This document shows, piece by piece, positions 24,038 through 36,862 of a stretch of DNA of 64,000 nt. Numbering within the stretch: position 1 is the first letter of the stretch; each line of letters begins with the position of its first letter. The position numbers and the translations under genes were made by a program. The stretch is taken from the NCBI GenBank assembly GCA_023079485.1, contig CM041083.1, forward strand, positions 106,469,054 through 106,533,053. The letters run 5' to 3'. The notes under the pieces are model-generated. The model worked only from the letters and a program-made list of their open reading frames with translations, made no database searches and was not told the origin of the DNA. The DNA is from Archilochus colubris. Taxonomy: Eukaryota; Chordata; Aves; Apodiformes; Trochilidae.

Positions 24038-26052
24038 GGCATTTATAAGGAAAATGTTGGAAAAGAGGAGTCTGTCAGCCTTGTCATTTAGAAAACAATA
24101 TTTGGCACAGAGATGGCTTGCTTTCTCAGGTAGGATGCTTCCAAGGTAATGCTTCTTAAGAGAGACAAGGAAAAGCTGAGAATTTCTAAGAGAAGCATTA
24201 AGTCCCTAAATTAAATATGTAGAGATTGATATGGAAGAATGAAAGGAAAAAGAGTCAGAAGTGTAGTTCACATTTCAATATGTGTCTACAGTAGCTTACT
24301 TTTTATTAAAATATGCAAAATGGGCATCAAAATAATTTTTAAGTCATAGCCTACTGTCTTTCAGGGACAGATAATTTCTAAACTTCCAAGTCAGCCACTA
24401 AAGTGTATAATATTACCATGTGGATAACATCGTGCAGGTCCAACAATCAGTTCTCTCAAAATTTCTTACCTTAATTCATATACTTCATCAGTGCACATGG
24501 AAAGTGAAAATGAGAAGGTAGCATAAGACTTTGCAGCACGAGTTTTTTAAGATTTTGGAACATTTCTCTTTCCCATGCAGATTTCAGTGGCATCACTACT
24601 AATAGTAATGACCATCAGTTACTATGATGGGCTCTATGCTTCAGCTGACAGACAGAAAAAAACAAAAATTAATGCTCTGGTCAAAAAGCCCTGAAATAAT
24701 CAACAGTACAAAAATCCACCTACCTTCTTTCATTTGTCCCACTAAGAATAACATGTTATAGAATATGTATATAAAATTTTCATATGTGTATAAAAAATGA
24801 TTAAAAAATGCAAAAAGCCATTTATTTGCTTGAAGAGCCATGCAGAGCAGTCTGGTGTCAGTATCAAAATCATTTGTGCTGTCTGTGGGTCTCATGGGAA
24901 ATACTCCAGTGAATCATGAATAGGTATTCAAGCCACCTGTGTATTTTACCACTGTACTTTTCCTAATACTGAAGGAAATACAAAGGTCAGGTCAGTGAGG
25001 TTGGCAAGAAAGATCACAAGCTGTCCATGCAGGTATTTTCCCTGGTAAGGTACCATCAGTTGTAGCTTCCTCAGTGAACTTCAATGTCAAGACCAATGAA
25101 AATGTTTTCAAGTAACTGTGTTACAAGTTACTGAAATTATAAATATAGATTTTAAATTTAAAACACAAACCACTTATGGAGTATTATAGATTTTCCCAAA
25201 TAAAATACCAGAAAGACCCCAAAGTGTGAAACAGAAACCTTTAAGCTACCAACTTGAAAAACACACACACAGAGCTCATGTTGTTACCAAAATAATAAAA
25301 GGGGACCAATGTAAATGCAGCCTTAAAACCTTGGCAGTACCAGGCAAACTAGTATATGTTATACTGAGATATAGCATGATCAGTGCTTTATCAGTAATTG
25401 GGTTCTATGTAAACTGACTAAAAAAAAATCCTTCTATCAGTAAAGATGGATTTGTGTCTCAAAATTTTTTAAAAATCTTTTGAAGCAGCCATGTAGCACA
25501 GGATTAAGCAGTTGATGACAGACCTGAATTTTCAAGGAGTTTCCACCATGGTATTTTATTAAAAGCTTTCAGTGAATCACCTTTCACACAGCATATTAGT
25601 TTAGGGACTCATGGCCTTCACAATATGCTGTTGCAAAATGTATAAAAATATTTAAAAGTTTAGACTGATACAGGATGAGTCCACCATTAGCTACTGAGTA
25701 TTTGGGTTTAAATACAACTTCTCACTTGTAAAAGTCTTACACTATTATGTTTAAAGTTCTGAAAACAAATCCGTACATTAAATACTCTCAACACACCTGA
25801 TTCAGGCATACATTTTCTTAAGAATTTAGTATTAGCCTGGATAGAAGATATGACACTGAATTAGAAAGACATTTAGCTTGACCCAGTATTAAGCTCTTAC
25901 ATGAGTTTTAAGTTTTGTCTACACAATTTCCTTTTCTCCACCCTCTTCTCCTCTGCATCATATCCTGTTGCAATTCCATTTGGTTTTGTTATATAAAATG
26001 TTTTCATCACTCATAGTTATCACTTGAGTGCACAATTCTGTTCCAGGCCACA

Positions 26053-26076
26053 AACTCTTCAGAGAACTCTTCAGAG
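26053..26076. repeat. 12-bp tandem duplication
   Basis: AACTCTTCAGAG occurs twice in direct succession without mismatch. Confidence 0.85.
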
Positions 26077-29000
26077 ACTATCCAAGAGCAATGCTATTTC
26101 CTTGATGTCACTGCACTGGGAAGAGGAAAGAGGCCAAGACATCCCACGAAGCTATCGTAAAATTAGGATGCTTTCTTTCCAAGGCTTTCTGCTTGTTCTG
26201 TGCAACTAACACATGCAAGGATAGGCAGTTCTGAAGTCCTCAGTATTTTATTTTTCTTTTAACACACCACACCTACTCAAACTGGCCAAATGGTTTTTCC
26301 CCCTGCTGGATAAGTACGGCAGCATCATGTTGAGAAATCTCACTATTCGTAAGAATTACTTTAACAGGTAGCAGATAATCAAAATTCCAAGGAAATTTTT
26401 AGTAGGAATAAGGATATGAATAAACCTCTCAGTCTTTTAAAGTCAGTGGATTCATTGCATGCTGCTTGTTTAGATGAGATCCCCAGAAGGTCTAAATTAC
26501 AGCTTACAATAAAAACAATAAGATACAAAAAAACTAAATGCAAAGACATAAGTCCAACAGTTCAAACATTTGTTCTCTACACTTTTTTCTTTACAAGATT
26601 ATTTTAACAAGATCAGCTTTTACACAACCATTTTAAAGACAGTATTACAGATCATTAACCCTAGAGCCTCTGCACAGAATTTAATCTGGGGATATTAATC
26701 ATGACTAGAAAATACCTCCTTCATCCCTTTTTGTATCTGTGACTGCTGCTAAAGTTACATTTAGCATTTCTTACATCAGTGTATTCAAATAGTTGTGGGT
26801 TTTGTTGTTTGTTTTTTTAAAAAAAAAATAAAGCTATTTTTTAATAGCTCAACATAATGACTTTGAAATTATATCACTTTACCCTATTACATGTAGTTCA
26901 ATTTCATGGTTTCTGCATTTACTTGTAACAAAACAGACTAAATCTCAAAGTACATGTTTAATACTAATTTGGAAGACATGTTGTTATTCAGTCAGCTTTT
27001 CCTTCTGCTTATGATGCGGCCAGCTTCAGCTTTCTATATCACACGCTAAAAAGTGCTGTGAGTTTACCTTGCTAAATTAATCTTTTCTTTTTTAAAGGGA
27101 TGGATTAAAGAGATTAAAAGTTATGACTTGCTTCCAACTAGATATTTATGAAATAGGAATAAAATAGAAACCAAATTCCTTTAGTCCCATTCTGACCTCT
27201 GTCACAGGTTCATTAAGTCAAGCCTCATTACCCAGGCAGTCAAGAAACTGAGTGATTTACTAGTCTATGAAAAGTTAAATAATCAGCCATGTAAATCAGA
27301 AGACTGTTTCGAGAAACTTGATTGCAAATAATGACAGCAACCCACCTGCCTGGATTCAGCACCACATCCTATCTCTTGGTTTTGGCCTATCTCTCAGCTA
27401 CTGAGATAAAAAACATTTTTACAACAAAGGAACTAAGGAAAACAGCATGTCTTCTTTATCACAAAACGTGAAGATATATAGAAGACTAGAGAAGAGAACA
27501 ACAGCCAATCTTCTGCTAATAAAGTTCACCTGAGGATAATTTGGACTATGCTATAGGTAGTACCCATACAGTACCACCAGTGACCAAACACAAAGCCGAT
27601 TAAGCTGGATATTACCTTCTTCCCCTGATCTGCCTTTTCCTCTTTCCAAGAGCCCACTCCCTAGCATATTCAATTCTATCTTCTTTTAGTCTCAAAAATC
27701 ATTAGCTTCAGTATATCTGCTTCATAGGGCAACAACCTAGAAACAACCCAAAAGCTCTCTCCTCTCTGGTCTCCAGCCCTACAAATTTTTTCTACCCCTG
27801 TCTCTTCCTTACATTTTTTTCTTAGCCATCTACTTTCTCATAAAATCTTTTCCCTAAGTTATTAGCTCGTTCCCATTCCTACTGAGAGATGTTTGGGCTC
27901 AGTGCTTAGCATGAGATTAAACTCATCTAGTCATGTGAGAATCAATCATCTGAGCTCCAGACCTTGTCAAAGGTCTGTTTCTCCAGCAACAATAGTTAAT
28001 ATATTTGATACAACTGTCCAAAAAAAATTAAATCTATGCAATTATAATATTGTCCTAAAATGCAAAGTTATATTTAAAACTCATTACATATAGCAGAATG
28101 TCCAAATTATTGGAAAAAATAAAATTCTGCAAAGTTGCTCAGTCACCTAGGGGAACCAAGGATGGTTTTCATTGAAAGTTGATTTGGAGTCTTCCCCATT
28201 GTTTTATATAGATTTGTTTTTTAATTTGGTTTAATTTTCTCTTGTTTTACCCTTTCTGTGTTTATTAAGCATTCTCATAGGCACTGTAACACCTTGAAAC
28301 TAGGTTCTTACCAGAACACAATAACAGCTGTAGGTTCCAGGTAAAGCAATGGAACACATAAATCTTAAGTTTCTCTTGCCACCTTATGTTCACTGATTGT
28401 TTGGCTGATATGTAAAAACAACCTGCAATGGCAATAAGCAGAGATATCTCTTAAAAGCAAATAGATCACTTTTTAAAAGAAGGGACTCTACCCTATGGGT
28501 AGTGGTCTGTACATGAGATAAAGTACCTTATTTATGGATAGAGGTGGGCTGTCTCTGCTGGACTCAGCATTTCTCAGGAGTAATATCTGCATGTCTTTTC
28601 TTTCAATATGTGAGTCACCTCATTCCCTTCTGAGACATCTAATACCCCTCTGTAGGGATAAAGAGCCTGGGAAATGAACACTCAGTTCCAGTGTTAATCA
28701 GTTTGAGGATCATTGCTGTACTGCTGAGTCTCTCTCTGCATCTGGCCTTTATTCCTGTTGAAACCCCTGTGGTAAAATAATTCTGCTCAACTGACTGGCA
28801 AAAGCTGATTATGGATTGATTGGAAGTCATTACTAGGTAAATAATTGCTGTCTTAAATATGGAGGGATAAATAGCTACTAAGAGAGAAGACACACTTGAA
28901 GTAAAAGGCATAAATAAAGATGGATTAAATAAGTAAAAATTTTCAGGAAAACAAATGCTCTTTTTCTTTCTTGATCTACTTAGATTTATTGGCAAGACCA

Positions 29001-29784
29001 CTGCAAAGTGAGTTTATTTTGTTATAATCAGTAATGAAATCAATGCTATCAAGAGTCATTTCACGTATTAGCAACTTGTGCCATGTAAGGGTGGCTTTGG
29101 AGTGCAGTAAAACAGCCTGGATTGCTGGAAGATATAAATAGAACAAGAGAATGCTACTTTGCCTTTCAAAGATTTTATTTAATTTTCTAAAACATAATAT
29201 CAATAGGTAAAGCGAAAAGGAAAATATATTGGAACTTTGAAACTGTCTAGTAATCTTATCTGAAAGCCATGACCAAAGATTATTGTTAGATTTTAAATAA
29301 TATTTCAAAGAAAATGATATGAAAATGTAGGGGAGTGTGAAGGAGAGGGGAAACAAGACAGGCATATGAGGAAAAAATACCTTTCTGAATTTGGGTCACT
29401 TTAGTTTAACATGGCTTCTTCTCCAGAATTTGAAAAGCATGTAAGTATGGGGCAAAAGAAGAACCACTGAATATGTAGTTAAGTCTTAGCATTGTACTGA
29501 TCAGTATCAGTAGGCACACTGTGTTCTTCCTTGATTACTGAGGTTATGACAAAATAGCATGTTGTCCAAAAATTTCAGTCTCTGGAGTAAGCCTCTTCTC
29601 ACTCTTTCCCCACACACAAGGGTGACCGCATCTTCAGAAGAATATAAATATTTCATGTGTAAAGGCAGATAAATAAACTCATTATAAAAAGCCTATACTT
29701 TCATCACTGCTTGCTGGTCATATAATAGGGATGGCATGCAGAAAGGCTTCAGAAGAGGAATAGTATGTGTACATAAACACATGG

Positions 29785-29830
29785 ATGTATATATATGTGC
29801 ATGTATATATCTGTATCTATATATAGATAT
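29785..29830. repeat. TA/TG-rich low-complexity patch
   Basis: Alternating purine-pyrimidine sequence built from GTATATAT and ATCTATAT units. Confidence 0.75.
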
Positions 29831-31875
29831 GGAATTAATTGGATTTTAGTCTTCAAATGTTTTATGGTTAAGGAAGGCTTCCTGTTGTTTTTTTTTTTTT
29901 GCATATGAGAAAGGCTTAAAAACATGGGTCTGACTCATACTCATGTAAGAAAAATTTGTTGATACTATATAATGTATCGCTGCTTCCTGAAGACTTGGTG
30001 GACCTGTGAAGATCAAGGCAGGGGTGCTGTGGGGTTTGTCAGTCCAGTCCTGCACTTTTTTTTCCAGTTCATGTTCTCACCTGGAAACAAATGTGGGTCC
30101 AGCCTCCCACCACCTACATTTTACCGTCTACCTGACCAGTAGCAGCAGCCTCCATGTAAGAATCATCAGAAGATAAGAAGTTTCTGCATTTTGACTGCTG
30201 CAATTTCCAGTTATATATTTCAGCACAAACCTATTCTCATCTGTAGCATAAATGATCTGGTTTAAATTTTTTTTTATTGCAGTCTCTACAGTTGGGGGAA
30301 TCAGTCTTCACAAGAGGAGTACAGGGGCCAGAAATTACTTAAATAGGCAGAGTTATCTGGGGTAAAAGGTTCAACAGGAGCAAACTATGCAGTAAAAGAA
30401 GAGCAGAGGTGCTCAAGACACCTTCTCTATCCTCTAGTAACTTTCCCAAGACTAATCAGGAGGAGTTCTTGTTGCTATAAGGAGTTTTACATTATGAGAT
30501 GAATGTTATTAAACACTTGTATATGTGGCCATGGTTTATTCTGATACTGGTTTGACAGCAGGAACATGTATGTGCATAACCCCTGCAGAGAAACCATGCC
30601 TCAAGGATCAGCTCTTATTTGGCACAAGAGATGAGTAGTTGAACTGTGATCTTGCTTCATCCACAAACTTGATAACTTGGCAGGAATTATCTTGTTAGAG
30701 AAGCAGAAAACAAAATCATAAATCTTGTTGCCTTGTAGAGCAAAATACATGCCTCAGGAAGACTTCATGACCTATTTTTCTGCCATAAGGAATCCCATGT
30801 TTGGTCAAAACATCCACTTTGAATGTATGCCTGCATGTTACAGTCTTTTCCCCACCCTGTCTCTTGAACATTTTAATATACTTTATTTTTTTCCTCAGCA
30901 CTTGAGATTTTATGGTGGAGGGGCGAGATGTGACTGTAGATTTTCTCTGTAATTTCAGACCAGTTTTAATGATAATGAATTGGACAAGAGAGCTAAGTAA
31001 CAGTAAATGTTGTACTTTTTTTTTCCCCCCCCACATTTTATTTGAATTAGCATAATACACTCTTCTGGGGCTGGTAATCCCTGTAATCCCCCCGGAAATT
31101 CCATTTCCAGGTCTGAGCAACTATATTGTTGTGGAAATCCTAAGTGTCTGGTGTTTATGGGCAACCTGTTGTTTGAATGATGAACACAGAAAAACCTCTC
31201 AAAAGGTCATTGCAGACAGTAGTTCAGCTGCCTGATAAATCTGGGAATAGCAGAAAAGGTATGACTTCAATTTCTCCTGCTGCTTTTGCTCACTGTGATC
31301 AGAATATTATTTTAAGTTTTCAAGGTGCTATGGTGACGTACTGCAGAGGCATCTAACATATTTTCCAATAAGTAACCACTTCTCAAACTATTATATTTAT
31401 ATATGCGTATAAAGAATGTTGGCATAGTTTCTGCACAATTTTCTGGACCTTGGTAAAAACTGTGCTTTTATTCACATTACTGAACTCAGTTCAGAAAAGA
31501 GTCTGCCATCGTCCATTAACCAAACTACCATTTTCACTTGTAATGATTTTTAATACATTGTTGAAGAAGAAAATAATACGCTTTGCCAGACAACCCTCAA
31601 AGATTATGCTTCTGTAAACGAGTGTTCAGTATTGAAAAAAATCCACTTCATTTTTACTTTTTTCAAGTGCTCAAACTATAGGAATTTACCATAAAGAATG
31701 GAGTTTAATGGCATTCTTTGCTCAAAGGTGAAGCAAAGAAGGAGAACTGGATGTTGACAGAACACAGCATCGTATGCTAGAAGTTTATTTTGTCTAGCAT
31801 CTTTCAGAAACTCAAAAATACTGACTGTAAGGATGCTTATGCATAGGTAGCATTGAAAACCTTACAGATATAGAG

Positions 31876-31881
31876 ACCAGA
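31876..31881. repeat. Left target-site duplication of the 31882 LTR (ACCAGA)
   Basis: ACCAGA directly precedes the TG of the LTR and is repeated directly after its terminal CA at 32205-32210. The sequence is not low complexity, so the match is good evidence for the insertion boundaries. Confidence 0.92.
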
Positions 31882-32204
31882 TGTAGTGAAATGAGGCAAC
31901 CAGGTGCCACTAATTGCCAGGGAGTGGGCATGAGCTTGTGTCAAGCCCACCTGTGCCTAATTAGGGCGGGCCCCCACTGCGCATGAGCAGGACCAGGGGG
32001 CCAATAAAAGGTGAGGCCTGAGACACAGGCTCAGCTCAGTCCTGCGCAAGCCAGCAGAGAGGTCAGTTGCTCTCAGAGCAACAGCACCGATCCAGGCCAG
32101 TCAAGCCTGTGGCTATAGGCTCGGAGCACTGTTTGTGAGTCTCTGCTGGAACACCTGGTTGGACCTTGAAGCGCCGTACCCTAAAAGAGGTTCGTCTTGC
32201 TACA
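31882..32204 (+). mobile_element. Solo LTR of an avian class II (ERVK-like) endogenous retrovirus, 323 bp
   Basis: The element begins TGTAG and ends CTACA, a perfect 5-bp inverted repeat with TG...CA ends, and is flanked by an exact 6-bp duplication (ACCAGA). It is clearly GC-richer than the DNA around it. A TATA-like CAATAAAAG lies at 32002-32010, about 120 bp in, followed by a GC-rich segment as expected for R and U5. The short U3, compact length and 6-bp duplication suit a beta-retrovirus-like (ERVK) group, and the sequence resembles a solo LTR type common in birds. No internal viral gene is present; the provirus was probably lost by LTR-LTR recombination. Confidence 0.9.
32002..32010 (+). 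promoter_or_regulatory. TATA-like / AATAAA-like element of the solo LTR
   Basis: CAATAAAAG sits in the middle of the LTR. The AATAAA inside it could serve as a TATA substitute, a polyadenylation signal, or both, as in some compact retroviral LTRs. Current activity is unknown. Confidence 0.45.
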
Positions 32205-32210
32205 ACCAGA
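32205..32210. repeat. Right target-site duplication of the 31882 LTR (ACCAGA)
   Basis: Exact copy of 31876-31881, directly after the LTR end. Confidence 0.92.
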
Positions 32211-33467
32211 GAATATAAACTCTATTATTTTATGGATTATGTGTTCTCCACACACTGATGGCGGTGCAAAGAAATACAGGCAAGAAAAACTAGGTAGATT
32301 AAGTGACTCTGATATGACAGATCATATCTGTGCTGTGGCAGAAACTCAAGCTTGCAGGAGCAAGTTTCAGAGTAGGAACAAGTGAACTCCTGATGTCTAT
32401 CAGAGATTCTGGTATGAGGGCTCATTCCCTGTGCCACCACTCAGCCTCTGCCGGGTGTATGAAATACAGAGAGATTGAATGCCCCTTGCTGGTGCTGATG
32501 TACCTGGGGAAGTGGATGAGTCTTCCAATGGAGGGTGATTTCACCATGAGATGTGCTGTTACCCTAAATATTACTATTGTGGGACGTGGTGGACTGCCCA
32601 ATAATAAAAAACATTCTGAATTCTAAATTTCCACCAAAGAATATCTGTATTTTAGGTGAACAAAAGCAGATACTTGGATTGCTGCTCTTACGTTCTGTCT
32701 TCAAGTAAAAAGATAAGGATCATATGGACCATGTATAGTTCTTGGTTATACTGTGAAAAGTCTTCAAGAATGTATCTGATTTTCACTACCACCGTTAATT
32801 GAACAATTTGAATATAATGTTTCAAAATGTGTTAGGAGCCCCTGCATCAGGATTGCTGCCCCAGACTGGTCCTACTAGTAATATATATTAGTATACATCC
32901 AGTAAAGCAAGTATGTTAGCTCACTAGTTAAATCTTCCTTCCAACTAGAGTTTAGGATATTTCTGTGGGAAAGAAAAAAATACAAGTAGGTATTGGTGGG
33001 GTCTTGTGACCAAGAAAAATAACAGTAGTTTTACTTAAAAGGAAAGAGTAAGGAAGCTTTACATTAAAAGAACCAGTCACAGTGTAGACACTACTGCCAC
33101 ATTATTTAAAAATTGATTTTGGGAGGTTGGGACAGCTCAGAAATGGGTTTTCATTTCACTGATAAATGTAAGACAGATCAGAAAAGTTTTTAATGAGTTT
33201 ACTTCCCCCACATTCCTAAAGCGAAAATCCCCAAGAACCCAAACCTTTCAACTTCATCCATATATCTATATCTACACACACATATATTTGCTTTATTTTA
33301 TGTCAATACAAACTAAGTTTAAAAGAGAAAATTACTGGTCTGTGTGCATTTCATTAGACACTAGCAGAAAGAGAATTTTCTGGGCCCCTACAGAGAATGC
33401 CAGGAGTACTTGAGTCTGTCACTTTAGTCAGACTGTCCTATATCCCTCCACCCCCCATTAAACTGTA
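32211..33467. other. Non-genic stretch between the solo LTR and a CR1 tail
   Basis: AT-rich, with short frames at 32197-32385 and 32330-32626 (62 and 98 codons) that show no known motif. The part from 33260 to 33290 is TA/CA-rich. Nothing else recognised. Confidence 0.55.
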
Positions 33468-33750
33468 ATAGAATCACAGAATCATCATGGTTGGAAAGGA
33501 CCTTTAAGATCATCAAGTCCACCCATGAGTCCTACACCACATTAAACACTAAATCATCTCCCAAACTGCCACATCTACACGGTTTTGAATGGCTCCAGGG
33601 ATGGCAAGTGCACCACCTCTCTGGGCAACTGGTTCCAATGCTTCAGCAGTCTTTTGATGGAGAATTTTTTCCTAATATCTAATCTGAATCTCCCCTGGCA
33701 TAACTTGAATCCATTTCCTCCTGTCCTGTTGCTAGTCACTAGGGAGTATA
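33468..33750 (-). mobile_element. CR1 LINE 3' fragment (minus strand)
   Basis: Begins with ATAGAATCACAGAATCATCA, the degenerate octamer tail in reverse complement, then GGTTGGAAAGGACCTTTAAGA and AGTCCACCCATG. It runs through the 3' untranslated region to GTCCTGTTGCTAGTCACTAG near 33740. Only non-coding CR1 sequence remains. The AAAGGACCTTTAAGAT version of the tail differs from the GGGACCTCAGAGATC version at 7474 and 18288, so it is a different subfamily. Confidence 0.9.
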
Positions 33751-33858
33751 TTTGTATACTTCATATTTTCACTTGTAAAAGTCAGTTTCTGGAAACAGGC
33801 AACAGTCAGTAGAAACCTGTCTATAAAAGTCTCACTATTAGTACTTTAAATCACAGCA

Positions 33859-33903
33859 ATAAAAAAAAAAACAAACAAAAAAAGAAACAACAACAAAAAA
33901 ACA
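33859..33903. repeat. A-rich low-complexity block
   Basis: Runs of A broken by single C and G bases. Confidence 0.8.
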
Positions 33904-35601
33904 ATTTCTTGGTAACTGCTCAGTATTATATGAAAAAAAACTGTATAAGACTTTTCTTTAGATAAAGGACAATATGCATTTTAGATATGAGACACAGAGA
34001 TCATAATGATCTCTTCAGTTTTAATGTCTAAGCCAGTACCTATATATGTAATGGCAATCTTTATGTTTCAGGGAGATGCTCTAGAGTTTTCATCATATCT
34101 TAAGGGTAATACTCCCTGAGATAGAAAATAGTGTGTCTACTGTATTTTCCAGGCTAAATATTTTTCAAAACTGAAGGAAAACCTTATGTAGCCTGCCTTC
34201 AAAATGCTGTGCTCACAAGTAAATTCTATCCAGTTTAATCTCTCTCTGTCTTAAAAAGATTCAAATTCTGCCATCTTTACTTAGGATGAAGTGCAGCTTA
34301 ATTCATTAATAGTGCCAGTTATTTTCCATAGAGTCAAATACAAGTAAGACAGATTATATTGCCTGTCCTCAGTTGCACTTTCTTCTGTAACTCTTTTTAC
34401 TCTTTTAAAATGCAAGGTGTGAATGCAAAACAATTGCTGAATGGGCTATTTTAAATCCTAACAAAACACAACTAGTGACAGTCAAGTTTTATGGTATAAA
34501 AGGAAAATAAATAAAAGAAGAATGCTGTACTTGGAGTGGAAGGAACTATAGAAAGACAGAGAAAGGAAATTATCCTTTAGAGATCTACCAAATGGATTGT
34601 TCACTGTAAGTATTTCATCATATTTCTGGGGAGAAAGACAACTACTTTCTTCCAGTTGTTTTACTGGCATCTTATCTTTCCAATGAAATTTTAATAACAA
34701 TTTCAGTTCCTTCAAGATGCTTCAGTCAATTCAGTGGGCACGTCATTCCTATTTTAATTTTAATATTCTCTAACAAGATTTTTAATAAATCTACTTATGG
34801 GAAATCCAGAGAAACAGCTGCTTATACCATAAATTTAAGTTATTGTCTCTTCATCAACTCCCATGCATTGACAAGAATTTGCATCACTGCTAGTTGTGTT
34901 CATGTTGTTCATTATTCCATTCCGTGTGGTTGGGAAAAGGAGATTTTTCCCAATTGACTAATGTTTTTAGTAGACTCCTTTGTATGTATTTCTTCTAACT
35001 TTCCAAAAGTCTTAATACTTAGCTGCCAAAAATTAAAACAAAGCTGAAATTATAATCAGCCACTGTTCCAAGTCTAGCTCCATTTCAGTATCTCCTTAGG
35101 AAAACATAAATAAAACAGCTGAAAAGGGAGCTGAAGTGACTAAGATGAGGGACCAAAACCAAGCATGCTTGCTGCAGATATTCACTGTAAAAATATTTAT
35201 ACATAAACAACAGACTACTTCTCACTTCTCCCCACCTGGTTAAAAAGTAGTTATAGCTATATGAAATGCTGACTTGATGCTGTAATAAAACAGATATAGG
35301 TATATACAATGATAATGTATCAGTTAGAAATTCATGTGTGTAAACCAATACACAAACACTCCATTTTAGGAGTTCATTCTGCTTTCAGGTTGGTTAGGCA
35401 ATCTTACTTTTGTCTCTGTCATATTTGGCATTTCTACCACCAATTGCATTCCAATTTCCACTGTGTCATTTATATGTCGTCAGTCAGTCGTATCAAATAA
35501 TCATGAAGATACCTCTACTCCAAATAACTTATAATTTGCTGATCTCTCTTTTGCACAATGGATCTAAGATAAAAGAAACTAGATTAACTTCTTCTACAAG
35601 C

Positions 35602-35655
35602 ATATATATATATATATATTATATATATATATTGTGTATATATATATATATATAC
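35602..35655. repeat. (TA)n microsatellite, about 54 bp
   Basis: Two pure AT blocks separated by TT and by TTGTGT. The array is self-complementary, so cruciform extrusion and length variation are likely. It generates the Ile/Tyr-rich end of a short plus-strand frame. Confidence 0.9.
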
Positions 35656-35881
35656 CTGCTGAAGACTACTTAGCCACTGCTCATATTGAAATCCTCAGGT
35701 TCGAATCCAGATACTTCTGCTTTCAAATGTGCTTCTATATAGCGAATTCCAGCATTTCCTGTCATGATTTGCTATTTATGTGCTTAATATAAGGTCTACA
35801 AATAAAAAAATCCTGTTAGGATGAAAATTTTGTAAATAGGATTCAGAGGAAAAATATTCCTTAATTAATCCAATAATTAAC

Positions 35882-35899
35882 GTCCCATTAGAATGGGAC
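35882..35899. repeat. Perfect 8-bp hairpin
   Basis: GTCCCATT and AATGGGAC separated by AG. A weaker 5-bp hairpin (ATTAG/CTAAT) follows at 35901-35914. Confidence 0.7.
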
Positions 35900-35949
35900 A
35901 TTAGCTCACTAATGTAACCAGTATTTATTCACTAAAACCTGAACAACAA

Positions 35950-36862
35950 GAAACCATCATGGAACCATTCATGGAACCATCAGTGTTGGAAAGTTCTAAG
36001 ATCATCAAGTCCAATCATCAACCTACCATCATCATGCCAACTAAACTATGTCCTGAATTGCCACATCTTCATGTTTTTTGAACACCTCCAGGGATGGTGA
36101 TTCCACCACTTCCCTGGCCTATTCCAATGCCTGACCACCCTTTCAGTGCTAGATATTTCTTAATATCTGATCTGAACCTCCCTTTCCACAACTGAAGGCT
36201 ACTTCCTACTGTTCTACAACTGGTTTCTTGAGAGAAAAGACCAACCCCTACCTTGCTACAACCCTCCTTTCAGAAAACTATAAGGACTTCTCTTCTTCAG
36301 ACTAAGCAATCCCAGTTCATTCAGACACTCCTCATAGGACCTGTGCTCTAGACGTTTCTTCATCTTCATCACCCTCCTTTGGACATGCTCCAGCACCTCA
36401 GTGTCCTTCTTGTAGCGAGGGGCCCAGAACTGATTCAAGGTGAGACTCCACCAGTGCCAAGTATAGGGGGACAATCACTAGTAAATCACTAGTCCTTCTG
36501 GCCATGCTAATTCTGTTAAATTCAGCATGCTGATGGCTTTCTTGGCCAGCTGGGCACACTGCTGACTCATGTTCAGCTGGCTGTTGACCAACACCCCAGC
36601 TCTTTTTCCAAACTCTTCCCCAAACCTGTAGCATTGCCTGGGGTTGTTGTGAGTGAATTACAGGACCTGGCACTTGGCCTTGTTCAACCTCATGCAATTG
36701 ACCTTGGCCCACTGATTGAGATTGTCCAAGTGCATCTCCAGAGCCTTCCTACCCTCAGGCAGATCAAGACTCTCTGACAGCTTAGTATTTGCTTTGGGTG
36801 CACTCAACTCCTTCATTCAGATAACTGGTAAAGATATTAATCAAGACTGGCCCCCAAGGAAA
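35950..36862 (-). mobile_element. CR1 LINE 3' fragment with decayed coding part (minus strand)
   Basis: The left end carries the tail (GTTGGAAAGTTCTAAGATCA, AGTCCAATCATC), followed by the 3' untranslated region and, from about 36260 rightwards, antisense of the reverse transcriptase C-terminus. The minus-strand frame 36256-36474 still reads [20 protein letters not shown], equivalent to the conserved [13 protein letters not shown] segment of the 18615 copy. Similarity ends near 36862 at a segment equivalent to the region after the FADD box. Frames are broken several times and AT-biased decay is evident, so this is older than the 18288 copy. Confidence 0.9.
36256..36474 (-). pseudogene. CR1 reverse transcriptase C-terminal remnant (72 codons)
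   Basis: This frame keeps part of the CR1 RT thumb and tail: [20 protein letters not shown] (residues about 17-36), [19 protein letters not shown] (43-61) and a following KKRS. It is preceded in another frame (36398-36712) by fragments such as ESAVCPAGQESHQH, showing at least one frameshift. There is no start codon context, endonuclease or catalytic core, so it codes for nothing functional. Confidence 0.8.

Larger units (their letters stand above)
19621..31881. other. Long AT-rich stretch without a recognised gene or transposable element
   Basis: About 12 kb with no CR1, LTR or gene that I recognise. It contains an A-rich block at 22027-22055, an 18-bp palindrome at 22267-22284, a triplicated TTGCAAAT-type motif at 24007-24037, a 12-bp tandem duplication at 26053-26076, a TA/TG-rich patch at 29785-29830, T13 at 29888-29900 and a T9-C8 slip tract at about 31016-31032. 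The longest frames (120 to 148 codons at 19370-19816, 28639-29001, 28976-29365 and 30716-31120) show no known domain. The one at 19370-19816 is partly the antisense of CR1. Confidence 0.5.
33751..35949. other. AT-rich non-genic stretch
   Basis: No gene recognised. It contains an A-rich block at 33859-33903, a TA array at 35602-35655 and a small hairpin at 35882-35899 (GTCCCATT, AG, AATGGGAC). Frames of 77 and 87 codons at 34482-34715 and 35085-35348 on the minus strand have no known motif. Confidence 0.55.

Noticed and set aside
28639..29365. Two overlapping minus-strand frames of 120 and 129 codons
   Set aside because: Both are AT-driven (Leu, Ile, Ser, Phe, Lys-rich), have no domain, and the 26-bp overlap is not accompanied by any gene signal.
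35680..35720. tRNA-like B box (GGTTCGAATCC at 35698) suggesting a tRNA gene or tRNA-derived SINE
   Set aside because: The T-stem has a mismatch, no matching acceptor stem or convincing D-arm A box can be folded at the right distance, and no SINE body follows.
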